Of a stretch of 10,695 nt of DNA, positions 1 through 7,119 are shown piece after piece (positions within the stretch are counted from its first letter, which is position 1; each line of letters begins with the position of its first letter). The stretch spans positions 2,074 through 12,768 of the forward strand of contig DZCR01000097.1 of the NCBI GenBank assembly GCA_022736495.1, written 5' to 3'. This DNA comes from Desulfobacca acetoxidans. Its GTDB lineage: Bacteria > Desulfobacterota > Desulfobaccia > Desulfobaccales > 0-14-0-80-60-11. The notes beneath the pieces are model-generated. The model ran no database searches and was not told the origin of the DNA. It worked only from the letters and a program-made list of their open reading frames with translations. Made by a program: the position numbers and the translations under genes.

Positions 1-92
1 CCGGCCAGCCCCATGGACAGGTTGAGGATGAAAAAAAGGGCGAATCCCTTGTTTCTCAGGATCTGCCGAAAGGCCATGCGGATCCAGAGCAT
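1..92 (-). CDS. FtsX/YbbP-like ABC transporter permease, N-terminal fragment
   Basis: Only about 30 N-terminal residues are inside the window; the gene runs off the left edge. The visible peptide begins M-L-W-I-R-M-A-F-R-Q-I-L-R-N-K-G and then turns hydrophobic (F-A-L-F-F-I-L-N-L). This is the usual opening of FtsX/MacB-type permeases: a short basic amphipathic helix followed by the first membrane segment. The start is placed at base 92 because its ATG overlaps the TGA stop of the ATPase gene by one base (TGATG), which suggests translational coupling. An in-frame ATG at 104 is possible, but the AAGG there abuts it directly. The preceding ATPase and tesA genes make a YbbP-type partner (large permease of the YbbA-YbbP exporter) the best guess, by context. 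The fragment is too short to exclude a LolC/E- or MacB-type permease. Confidence 0.7.
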   Translation of the reverse strand, partial: MLWIRMAFRQILRNKGFALFFILNLSMGLA

Positions 93-754
93 CAGACCAG
101 GCATCCTTTTTCAAGGGTTTTGATGTCCCGGCACCGGCCGGCAAGAAGGGAATTGTGGGTAACCAGGATCAGGGTTTTGTTTTCCTTTTCAACCAGATCA
201 AAAAGCAGCCCGGCGATTTTTTCCCCGGTTTCCATATCCAGGTTCCCGGTGGGCTCGTCGGCCAGGAGCAGGCCGGGCTTAATGATCAAAGCCCTGGCAA
301 TGGCCACCCGCTGGCATTCGCCCCCGCTCATCTGGGCCGGGAGGTGATGCCTCCGATCCTGGAGCCCGACTTTTTCCAGCATTTCCCGGGTCAATTCCCG
401 GATTCTTTTCTGCTTCAGGATTTCCAGGGGAAGGCTGATGTTCTCCTCTGCCGTCAGGTGGGGCATGAGATGAAACTGCTGAAAAACAATACTGGTTTTC
501 AAGGCCCTGTATTTTGAAAGCTCGCTTTCCCCCATGGTGGAGATCTCTTTTCCTTCAAGCATGATTCGGCCGGAATCAGGCCTGTCCAGCCCTGCGATCA
601 GGGAGAGAAGGGTGGTTTTGCCGCTGCCGGACTGGCCCGTGATGGCCATGGTGCCTCCCCGGTCAAGACTGAGGCTGATGTTTTTCAGGACGTCGATCCA
701 GCCGGAGCGGGGCTGTTGATAGGATTTTGAGACATTCAGGACTTCAAGGATCAT
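92..754 (-). CDS. ABC transporter ATP-binding protein, LolD/MacB/YbbA type
   Basis: This is the 220-residue cytoplasmic ATPase subunit of a type VII (MacB/LolCDE/YbbA-like) ABC exporter, which hydrolyses ATP to drive a partner FtsX-like permease. All nucleotide-binding elements are intact: Walker A GQSGSGKT (40-47), Q-loop Q92/Q93, ABC signature SGGEC (143-147), Walker B LLLADE (162-167), D-loop N-L-D (171-173) and switch His200. The E-C-Q variant of the signature is a small departure from the usual E-Q-Q. The length is normal for a stand-alone LolD/YbbA subunit. The start overlaps the stop of the esterase gene upstream (ATGA, 751-754), and the stop overlaps the permease start downstream, so the genes form one coupled operon. 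The position after a TesA-type esterase favours a YbbA assignment over LolD, but the substrate cannot be read from sequence. The YbbA role is poorly defined even in model species. Confidence 0.93.
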   Translation of the reverse strand: MILEVLNVSKSYQQPRSGWIDVLKNISLSLDRGGTMAITGQSGSGKTTLLSLIAGLDRPDSGRIMLEGKEISTMGESELSKYRALKTSIVFQQFHLMPHLTAEENISLPLEILKQKRIRELTREMLEKVGLQDRRHHLPAQMSGGECQRVAIARALIIKPGLLLADEPTGNLDMETGEKIAGLLFDLVEKENKTLILVTHNSLLAGRCRDIKTLEKGCLV

Positions 755-1377
755 GGTTTCTCCAGGATAAAGGGAAGAACATGGGCCGCGATGATCCTGT
801 GGCCTTCCGCATTGGGATGGATACCGTCGGCCTGATTCAGGGAAGGGTTGCCGGCCACATCCTTCAATAAAAAGGGAATAAAGGCAAGATCATGCTTCCG
901 GGCCAGCGAAGGAAACACCTCCCGGAAGGCCCGGGTGTATTCCGGCCCGTAATTGGGAGGGATTTCCATGCCGGCCAGGATGACCCGTATCCGGTTTTCC
1001 TTTGCCAGGACAATGGCGTCGGCCAGGTTTTTTTCCATTTCATCTATGGGAAGCCCCCTTAACCCGTCATTGGCCCCCAGGGCCAGGACAAGGACCTGGG
1101 GGTTGGCCTTTAAAGCCCATTTCAACCTGGAAACGGCGCTTGCGCTGGTTGATCCGCTGATACTGCCGTTGGTGAGGGTGATATGGGTGATCTGCTTTTC
1201 ATCCAGCATGTCCCGGATTACGGACGGATAGGCTTCATGGGGCTCCACCCCGAGACCCGCGGTCAGGGAATCCCCGAGAAAGAGGACGCGGACCTCTTCC
1301 GGTGCGGCAAAAGCCGGGGAAAAAACAAGGGATGCAAGGATAAGAAAAAATGAACAAACGAGGGGAAAGCGTTTCAT
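751..1377 (-). CDS. tesA: Exported GDSL/SGNH esterase, TesA-like (arylesterase / thioesterase I family)
   Basis: This 208-residue SGNH-fold hydrolase belongs to the TesA/TAP family, which cleaves acyl thioesters and short aryl or acyl esters in the periplasm. Residues 1-24 form a classical signal peptide (basic start, hydrophobic core, F-S-P-A-F-A before A25). Block I is G-D-S-L with nucleophile Ser37. Oxyanion-hole residues are Gly75 (in N-G-S-I-S-G) and Asn103 (in G-A-N-D-G). Block V D-G-I-H supplies Asp184 and His187 of the triad. Length matches the family. The gene is translationally coupled on both sides through ATGA overlaps, following the kinase-like gene and preceding the ABC ATPase. 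In Escherichia coli tesA lies next to ybbA-ybbP but is transcribed divergently; here all three are co-directional. The family call is firm; the physiological substrate is unknown. Confidence 0.93.
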   Translation of the reverse strand: MKRFPLVCSFFLILASLVFSPAFAAPEEVRVLFLGDSLTAGLGVEPHEAYPSVIRDMLDEKQITHITLTNGSISGSTSASAVSRLKWALKANPQVLVLALGANDGLRGLPIDEMEKNLADAIVLAKENRIRVILAGMEIPPNYGPEYTRAFREVFPSLARKHDLAFIPFLLKDVAGNPSLNQADGIHPNAEGHRIIAAHVLPFILEKP

Positions 1378-2243
1378 GATGCGAGCCTGCTATAGAATAG
1401 GTTTTCAAGGCGTTTGACCTCTTTTTTTCTTTCAGGGGTCAGGAAATGCCGGTAGAGCGGATCATCCGGGGGGACATCCGTTTGAAGGATGTCTTTTTCC
1501 AGGATGGACAGGACATCCACGGACACATCACAGGAAGGATATCCTTTGTCATCGATGAGAATGGTATCGTCCGGTTTCAGGGGGACGATATTATTGATGT
1601 CCACCAGCTTGAAACGGCCGTCGGCGGTTACGATCAGGTTGCCGATACCGGCAAGGTCCGGGATGTATCCGGTGACGGCGATCATCTCCCTGATCTTTTC
1701 AACAAACCGGGCCATATTTTGTTTTATTTTCCCGGACCAGGCCTCCGGCCCTGCGCCGGTCTCCGGCAGGGAGGTGAAGAGGTCCCGGAGGAGGCCCTTG
1801 TCCGGGAGCCGCCAGGGATCAAGGATTTCTCCCTCCACATATTCCTGGAGGCCGCAGAGAAGGATTTCCCGCTTTCCCCGGATTGCATAATCCACCATGA
1901 ATTCTTCCGATGCCGCAATGAGACCGGGGCCGAGACAACTTAAAAGAATCGTGTATTTCCGGATTTCTCTTAGGACATCTTCCTTGGATGCAAACCGGTT
2001 GCGAAGAATTCTGAACATTTTTTCAGGCCTGGCCCGGGGAAAGACCCGGATGCCGTCAATGATCTCGCCCCGGGTTTCCCTTTCCACATCTGCGGCAGAC
2101 AGAACCTCAAAGATGAGGGACCGAAGGCCGGAGCGGTAATACCTGCGGAATATATAAGGCCCGGAGCCTTTGATGAAATTGAGCCCCAGGACCTCGTCCC
2201 CGGAGATAATATTCCGGTCCCTGATATCCATTGCCTTGTCCAT
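1374..2243 (-). CDS. Unrecognised protein with a protein-kinase-like fold signature
   Basis: The 289-residue protein has no signal peptide or membrane segment and matches no family I can name with confidence. Several stretches resemble protein-kinase/aminoglycoside-phosphotransferase folds. An N-terminal K-G-S-G-P-Y-I-F-R-R-Y (25-35) could be a short glycine turn leading into beta-3. L-Q-E-Y-V-E-G (132-138) looks like a hinge. I-P-D-L-A-G-I-G-N-L-I-V (194-205) resembles a catalytic loop, with Asp196 and Asn202. F-K-L-V-D-I-N-N (211-218) resembles the metal-binding D-F-G strand, with Asp215. No clear catalytic lysine is seen; Arg33 or Arg34 sits near where it would lie. It may be an atypical kinase, a small-molecule phosphotransferase or a pseudokinase, somewhat like YrbL/PhoP-regulated proteins. 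It is the first gene of the operon and overlaps tesA by 4 bases. The start is uncertain: ATG 2243 and ATG 2231 both lack a good ribosome site. Confidence 0.75.
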   Translation of the reverse strand: MDKAMDIRDRNIISGDEVLGLNFIKGSGPYIFRRYYRSGLRSLIFEVLSAADVERETRGEIIDGIRVFPRARPEKMFRILRNRFASKEDVLREIRKYTILLSCLGPGLIAASEEFMVDYAIRGKREILLCGLQEYVEGEILDPWRLPDKGLLRDLFTSLPETGAGPEAWSGKIKQNMARFVEKIREMIAVTGYIPDLAGIGNLIVTADGRFKLVDINNIVPLKPDDTILIDDKGYPSCDVSVDVLSILEKDILQTDVPPDDPLYRHFLTPERKKEVKRLENLFYSRLAS

Positions 2244-2375
2244 GGCTCAAAAGTCTACAGGGTTTCCTGGCAATTTACAAGCACGGGGATACGAGTTTGA
2301 GTATTTGACATTCAGGCAACACTATTTTATTGTTCCGGTCATGGGTTTCAGGAAGGACCAACCAGGGGAAAGAAA
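2244..2375. promoter_or_regulatory. Divergent intergenic region between two operons
   Basis: These 132 bases separate the divergent starts of the kinase-like gene (left) and the response-regulator gene (right), so both promoters should lie here. A right-facing sigma70-like promoter is visible and listed separately. For the left-facing operon I see no convincing -35/-10 pair. A TTTGA pentamer occurs twice, 8 bases apart (2296-2300 and 2304-2308), the second copy running into the -35 element; this may be chance. The region is more AT-rich than the flanking genes. Confidence 0.6.
2305..2333 (+). promoter_or_regulatory. Putative sigma70-type promoter for the response-regulator operon
   Basis: A perfect -35 hexamer TTGACA (2305-2310) is followed after exactly 17 bases by TATTGT (2328-2333), a 4/6 match to the -10 consensus. 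Transcription would begin near 2340, leaving a leader of about 35 bases before the ATG at 2376. This is sequence inspection only; the start site is unmapped. Confidence 0.55.
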
Positions 2376-3074
2376 ATGAAAATCCTTGTCATTGATGATG
2401 AAAAACCGACTCTTTCCATGTTCAGGCTTTTTCTGACCGCCTATGGATATGAGGTGTATACGGCGGAAGACGGGGAAAAGGGGCTGGAGCTGTTCCACGA
2501 GGTCCGGCCGGAGATTGTCTTCACCGACATCCGGATGCCGGGGCTGGACGGCCTTGAGGTGCTGCGCCTGATCCGGAAGACCGGCATAGCTTCGGAAGTC
2601 ATTATCATCACCGGTCATGGGGATATGGAAAAAGCTGTGGAAGCCCTTGACCTGGACGCTTCGGATTTCATCAACAAGCCGGTGGAGCGTCGCGCCCTGA
2701 GTTCAGCCCTTGCCAGGGCTGAAAAAAGAAGGCAAATGCCGGGGAATCCTCCCTTTGAACTATCCAAAAGAGAAAAGGACGGGGACCTTGTTTTTTCTTT
2801 AAAAGGGAAACTGAGCGGTTCGGCCGGGCCTCTTTTTATTCCTTTATGGGAATCCCTGGATTCAGGGCCTGGAAAAGAGGTGATTCTTTTTTTCCAGGAT
2901 GATTTTTCCATTGATAAATCCGGTATCAGCCTCTTGATGGAAACGATGGGAAAACTGAGACAAAAAAATTTTGCCGTCAACCTGGAGAATCTGTCCTATA
3001 ACTATCTCAGGATTTTTCAGATGGCCGGGATGGATAAATTTGCAAGCCTTAAAGAAGCCTTAACAAGGGATTAG
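2376..3074 (+). CDS. Response regulator with receiver and C-terminal STAS-like domain
   Basis: The 232-residue cytoplasmic protein begins with a complete CheY-like receiver domain (about 1-120): acidic pocket Asp7/Asp8, phosphoacceptor Asp51 in F-T-D-I-R-M-P, switch Thr79 and conserved Lys101 before Pro102. In place of a DNA-binding domain, residues 135-230 look like a STAS (anti-anti-sigma, SpoIIAA-like) domain: strand V-F-S-L-K-G-K-L, a strand-helix pattern, then S-I-D-K-S-G-I-S-L-L (178-187) at the usual D-S-S/T-G loop. Output is therefore probably protein-protein, such as partner switching, rather than direct DNA binding. A G-G-G-G-A-A-A-G stretch lies just upstream of the ATG. The gene starts a plus-strand operon, 20 bases before the BTAD regulator. 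No histidine kinase is in view. The receiver call is firm; the STAS call is by pattern only. Confidence 0.9.
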   Translation: MKILVIDDEKPTLSMFRLFLTAYGYEVYTAEDGEKGLELFHEVRPEIVFTDIRMPGLDGLEVLRLIRKTGIASEVIIITGHGDMEKAVEALDLDASDFINKPVERRALSSALARAEKRRQMPGNPPFELSKREKDGDLVFSLKGKLSGSAGPLFIPLWESLDSGPGKEVILFFQDDFSIDKSGISLLMETMGKLRQKNFAVNLENLSYNYLRIFQMAGMDKFASLKEALTRD

Positions 3075-3094
3075 ACCGTGAAAAAAGGATTGCC

Positions 3095-6000
3095 ATGACA
3101 GGCCCCTACGGCCCTCCCCACATTACGGGTGTCCTCAGACGGCCCCGGCTGTTCAGCCTTCTGGATCAATACAGCCCTATGCAGAATTTCTTTATCACCG
3201 GGCAGGCGGCCCAGGGCAAATCCACCCTGGTGGCCTCCTATCTCCAGGCGTCGCAGAAAAAAGCCCTCTGGTTTCACCTTGGTCCCGACGACAATGAGGA
3301 TATAAAACTTTTTGACCGGCTTTCAACGGGGATCAGGCATTTTTTGGGCGCCGGAGCCGAGGAGACCGGGAATTTCATGCCCGTCACGACCCTGGGAGCG
3401 GAAAAAGGCCTGCCGCGGTATATCGAAGGCCTGACCCTGATGCTCAAGGAGATCCCATCCCCCCTCATCATGGTCCTGGATGATGCGGAATGCCTGGAGG
3501 AAGCATCCTCAGGCTTTGAAATGATCAACAGCATCCTGAACACCCGGTTTCACCGCCATAAATTCTTTATCCTGTCCCGGAGTGTCCTGCCCTTTCGCAT
3601 TCCCCGGCTGAAAACGGAACATCACGGGTTTTTTCTCAAAAATGAAGACCTGTCCTTTACCCTGGATGAGACCACGGCCTTTTTCCATGGGAAATACGGG
3701 ATAAAGGCGCCGGATATTGAAAGGATTCATAAGATAACCGACGGCTGGGCCGGGGGGCTTATCCTGGTTTCGGAATCCCTGAGGCAGTCCGGGGGGGTTT
3801 CAAACCTCCCGGAACGGGTTTCTTCGGAGGTCTTTGATTATTTTTCCAGGGAGATTTACAAGACCCTGCCCGAACCGATCCGCGAATTTTTAAGGATTAC
3901 CGCCATCCCGGATATCATTGACCTGGATATGGCAGACCATCTTGCCGAACCTGTGGACGGTCTCGTCATTTTATCCAGCCTTGAAAAAAGAAATCTCTTT
4001 ATCCAGAGAATGGATTCCCCTGAACCCCAATTCAAATACCACACCCTGTTCCGGGATTTTCTGCTCCAGGATCTGATGCAGACCATGGGTCCGGACGGGG
4101 TTAAGGCTCTTTATCATAAGGCCGGGCTGATTTCCTGGGAAAAGAAGGACCCGGAAGCGGCCATGAAATATTTTATGAAAGCCGGGGCCTTTTCGGATAT
4201 TATCCGCATTCTCAGGATCAAGGGCGCGGATTATATGATCAAAGGAAAGATGTCCGGTCTTGAACGATGGGTTTCCTGTCTTCCGGACCCCCTGGTCCAG
4301 GAAGATCCCTGGCTGATTTTCTTTTTGACCATGACCCGGCGGATCAGGGGCGGGAAAAAAAATATCCGGGATTTTCAAAGGGCCCTGACCCTGTTTGAAG
4401 AAACCGGGGATATCCGAGGCGTCCTGCTGGCCGTGGGCTACCTCATCGAGGCCGCGGTCTTTATCCGCGAGCCGTCCTCCGTGATCCTCAAATGGATCCA
4501 AAAAGCCGAACATTGCCTTGCCGCCATGCCTGAGAAAGAACGGTTTACCTGGGCCAGGGGGCTTTTGTGGCAGCAGATCGGCCTGGGATATATGGCAGGG
4601 GACGGGAATATCCCCAAGGGGGTTTCCGCATGCAGGAATGCCGTCCTCCTGGGGTCCAAGATCAACAATCCCGATCTCGTGCTTCATGCCTCCATCACCA
4701 TGGCCTTTGGCCATGTCCAGGCCGGTGATTTCGTCAAGGCCAGGCAGCTCCTGATCAAGATCAGGGGGATGACAAGGGAGGGGAGGCATCCTGAGTTCCG
4801 GGCCTTGAAAAATATCGTGGATATTGATTTCGCCCTGAAAAGCGGCCGGTTTGAGGATGCCGGAACTCTTTTGATGAAGTCTGAACAGGATATTGAAAAG
4901 TTCGGATTGATTTTTCTTTACCCCAGCCTGGTGGAAGCCGGGGCCCTATACCGGATCTATACGGGCCGGTTTGAGGAAGCCTCCCAGATGGCGGACCATT
5001 TGAATGATTTTTCCATCCTGGAAGGAAATGATTTTTACAAGGGGATCGCCCACCGGGTCAAGGCCCTGAGTTTTTTCAAGCAGGGAAGGAGCAAGGATGC
5101 GGCCCTTGAAATCGATAAGGCCCTGGAGGCTCTGGACCAGTTGAGAAAAGGGGATATCCACCATTTTTTGACCCAGCAACTGGCCGGGATCATTTATTTT
5201 GAAACCGGGGATTTTTCCAGGGCCGGGGGTTTTTTGAGGCCTTCCCGGGATTATTTTGAGAGCATTTCATCGGATCTGAATTGTGCGGAAAACGATCTGA
5301 TATCCGGGCTGATCGCCTGGGAGCAAAAGGACATCCCCCAGGCCCTGGACTTAATCCGCCGGGGCCTGGAGATCGCTTCCCGGGAAGGCTATGTGTTTTT
5401 CCCTCTGATCAGCGGGAGGGTTATGGTCAGGGCCTTTGTGACCGGGACGGCCTTTGGAGGGGATTTCACGGGGGAGGCAATGATGCGGTCGCTGGATCTG
5501 CAGGGGGATGCCCTGCGGGTGATGGAGGAAATGGACCGGGTTCTGGCATCGGCGGGGCACAGGGAAAAGGATCGGGTCATCGAAAATCTGAGGCCCCTGT
5601 ATAAATACCTGCTGCCCGTCATCCGGATTGAAACCCTCGGCCGGTTCAATATCCTGTGCGGCCGGAAGGTGATGGACGGAAAGATTTTTGAGGGCGCAAG
5701 GCCGCTTCTTTTGCTCAAATCCATTGTGCTTCACGGATCAAAGGATATCCCTAAGGAAATCCTGATGGACGATTTATGGCCCGAGGCGGATACGGCCTCG
5801 GGGGAGAAAAATTTCAAGATCAATCTTCACCGGCTGAGAAAGGCCATGGAGCCGGAGGTTAAAAAGGAGTTCGGATATTCCTATATCATCCAGAAGGCCG
5901 GGCTGGTGTCCCTGGACCCGGTGCTGGTCACCCTGGATATGGATGAATTTCTGGCCCTGGGTATCCGGGCTGCGGAAAATGAAAAAAACAATCACCTGGA

Positions 6001-6379
6001 TACGGCCCTTGAATTATATGACAGGGCCGCGGAACTGTATAAGGGGGATTATTTCGCCGAAGAGCCCTACCGGGAATGGATCCTGAGAAAAAGGGACCTG
6101 CTGCGGGCCAAATATATCGAGGTGCTGGAAAAAAAAGCAAGGCTCCATGAAGAACTGGATCAGATTCAAAAGGCCGTGGAAACCTGGCAGCGCATTCTGG
6201 ATACGGAGCCCTATTCTGAAACCGCCTATCAGAATCTCATGATCCTGTATGCGGATTCCGGCCGGAAAAACAAGGCCAGAGAGGTGTTTGAGGCATGCCT
6301 CCTGGTGTTCAGGAACGAACTTGGGACCGAGCCGGATAAGGAAATATTCAATATTTATGATAAAATCATGTCCCGTTAA
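3095..6379 (+). CDS. MalT-like NTPase/TPR transcriptional regulator with C-terminal SARP winged helix and BTAD domain
   Basis: This 1094-residue cytoplasmic regulator has three parts. The first (about 10-330) is a MalT/STAND-like NTPase, with Walker A G-Q-A-A-Q-G-K-S-T (36-44), Walker B I-M-V-L-D-D (125-130), D-G-W-A-G-G-L, and the Y-H-T-L-F-R-D-F-L motif typical of the MalT family. The second (about 330-840) is helical and TPR-like, the usual inducer-sensing superhelix. The third is an OmpR/SARP-type winged helix (about 846-935, starting I-E-T-L-G-R-F and containing L-W-P-E-A-D and N-L-H-R-L-R-K) followed by a bacterial transcriptional activation domain (about 945-1090). MalT itself ends in a LuxR helix-turn-helix; here a SARP/BTAD module replaces it. 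It should be an ATP-dependent switch that oligomerises on ligand or partner binding and activates transcription. An AAGGA (3085-3089) precedes the ATG by 5 bases. Target and inducer are unknown; the neighbouring response regulator may be its partner. Confidence 0.92.
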   Translation: MTGPYGPPHITGVLRRPRLFSLLDQYSPMQNFFITGQAAQGKSTLVASYLQASQKKALWFHLGPDDNEDIKLFDRLSTGIRHFLGAGAEETGNFMPVTTLGAEKGLPRYIEGLTLMLKEIPSPLIMVLDDAECLEEASSGFEMINSILNTRFHRHKFFILSRSVLPFRIPRLKTEHHGFFLKNEDLSFTLDETTAFFHGKYGIKAPDIERIHKITDGWAGGLILVSESLRQSGGVSNLPERVSSEVFDYFSREIYKTLPEPIREFLRITAIPDIIDLDMADHLAEPVDGLVILSSLEKRNLFIQRMDSPEPQFKYHTLFRDFLLQDLMQTMGPDGVKALYHKAGLISWEKKDPEAAMKYFMKAGAFSDIIRILRIKGADYMIKGKMSGLERWVSCLPDPLVQEDPWLIFFLTMTRRIRGGKKNIRDFQRALTLFEETGDIRGVLLAVGYLIEAAVFIREPSSVILKWIQKAEHCLAAMPEKERFTWARGLLWQQIGLGYMAGDGNIPKGVSACRNAVLLGSKINNPDLVLHASITMAFGHVQAGDFVKARQLLIKIRGMTREGRHPEFRALKNIVDIDFALKSGRFEDAGTLLMKSEQDIEKFGLIFLYPSLVEAGALYRIYTGRFEEASQMADHLNDFSILEGNDFYKGIAHRVKALSFFKQGRSKDAALEIDKALEALDQLRKGDIHHFLTQQLAGIIYFETGDFSRAGGFLRPSRDYFESISSDLNCAENDLISGLIAWEQKDIPQALDLIRRGLEIASREGYVFFPLISGRVMVRAFVTGTAFGGDFTGEAMMRSLDLQGDALRVMEEMDRVLASAGHREKDRVIENLRPLYKYLLPVIRIETLGRFNILCGRKVMDGKIFEGARPLLLLKSIVLHGSKDIPKEILMDDLWPEADTASGEKNFKINLHRLRKAMEPEVKKEFGYSYIIQKAGLVSLDPVLVTLDMDEFLALGIRAAENEKNNHLDTALELYDRAAELYKGDYFAEEPYREWILRKRDLLRAKYIEVLEKKARLHEELDQIQKAVETWQRILDTEPYSETAYQNLMILYADSGRKNKAREVFEACLLVFRNELGTEPDKEIFNIYDKIMSR

Positions 6380-6408
6380 AAAACTGAAAACCGTTAAGAA
6401 GGAGTCCT

Positions 6409-7119
6409 ATGACCATGCTTTCCCGGAAAACAAGATATTCCATTCAACTGGTGGTGATCGTATCGGTCTTTTCCTTTGTCCTGCTCAATCTGGTCTTCAG
6501 GCTCATGGCGGACATCAAATCCGAATCCATCCGGAAAGAAGCTGAAGAGACTGAGAAAGAAAGGACCCGTCAGGAATTCAGCCTTCATATGGAAGATCAT
6601 TACCGGGAATTGCAGACCCTATATAAGGCCCATGAATACGAGAAGGCCATTGATATCATCAAGCTCTTCAATACCCACGGGCAGCCGGATTATAAAAACC
6701 TTTCCGAGATAAAAAAGGAAATCCGTCTTTTTTACCTGAAGAAAAAACTGGATTTCATCCCGAAAATTCAACTGGATGAATATATGCAATTGTCAAAGGA
6801 TATTGATATTGCCGAGGATGATTCCACCGAGGTCTTTATCCGGACTCCCCGGTACGGCCAATATTTCTATACATCGGATTTCCCCATCCAGCTTGAAGGG
6901 GTGGCCCTGTCGGTTCAGGGTGATTTTTCCGACACCCTGGTCTGGACCAGCAGTGTGGACGGAAAGCTCGGCACCGGCAAAAAGATCGGTATCCGGCCTT
7001 CCATCGGCGAACACGAGATTACGGCCACGGGCACCAACGGCAAGACCACCGGTTCCATGACCACCCGGATTTATATTGAAAAAAATCCGGATTTTTTGCA
7101 AAAACAGATCAGGGATTAA
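6409..7119 (+). CDS. Membrane-anchored protein of unknown function with coiled coil and Ig-like C-terminal domain
   Basis: I do not recognise this 236-residue protein. Residues 11-33 form one hydrophobic membrane segment after a short basic N-terminus, without an obvious cleavage site, so it is probably an N-in/C-out signal anchor. Residues 36-70 are highly charged (E/K/R-rich) and likely coiled coil. A helical, TPR-like middle (H-E-Y-E-K-A-I-D-I-I) follows to about 130. From about 145 on there is a beta-rich Ig/PKD-like domain: V-F-I-R-T-P start, L-V-W-T-S-S-V-D-G-K-L-G-T-G core, G-E-H-E-I-T-A-T-G-T-N-G near the end. AAGGAG at 6399-6404 serves the ATG at 6409; an in-frame ATG at 6415 is an alternative. 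It is the third gene of the operon, 29 bases after the BTAD regulator, so it may be a target or envelope-side partner of that system. Its 3' end overlaps the convergent peroxiredoxin-like gene by 11 bases. Confidence 0.85.
   Translation: MTMLSRKTRYSIQLVVIVSVFSFVLLNLVFRLMADIKSESIRKEAEETEKERTRQEFSLHMEDHYRELQTLYKAHEYEKAIDIIKLFNTHGQPDYKNLSEIKKEIRLFYLKKKLDFIPKIQLDEYMQLSKDIDIAEDDSTEVFIRTPRYGQYFYTSDFPIQLEGVALSVQGDFSDTLVWTSSVDGKLGTGKKIGIRPSIGEHEITATGTNGKTTGSMTTRIYIEKNPDFLQKQIRD

Noticed and set aside
1446..1943. Open frames of 133-165 codons on the plus strand opposite the kinase-like gene
   Set aside because: The minus-strand frame is longer, coupled to tesA and shows structured motifs; the plus-strand frames look like shadows.
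2272..2277. Possible left-facing -10 element (TAAATT) for the kinase-like operon
   Set aside because: No acceptable -35 hexamer lies 16-18 bases upstream of it on the minus strand, so I do not call a promoter.
3971..4789. A 272-codon open frame on the minus strand opposite the MalT/SARP regulator gene
   Set aside because: It is antisense to a clear multi-domain gene, rich in Pro/Gly/His as expected of an out-of-frame translation of GC-rich DNA, and shows no recognisable domain or ribosome site.
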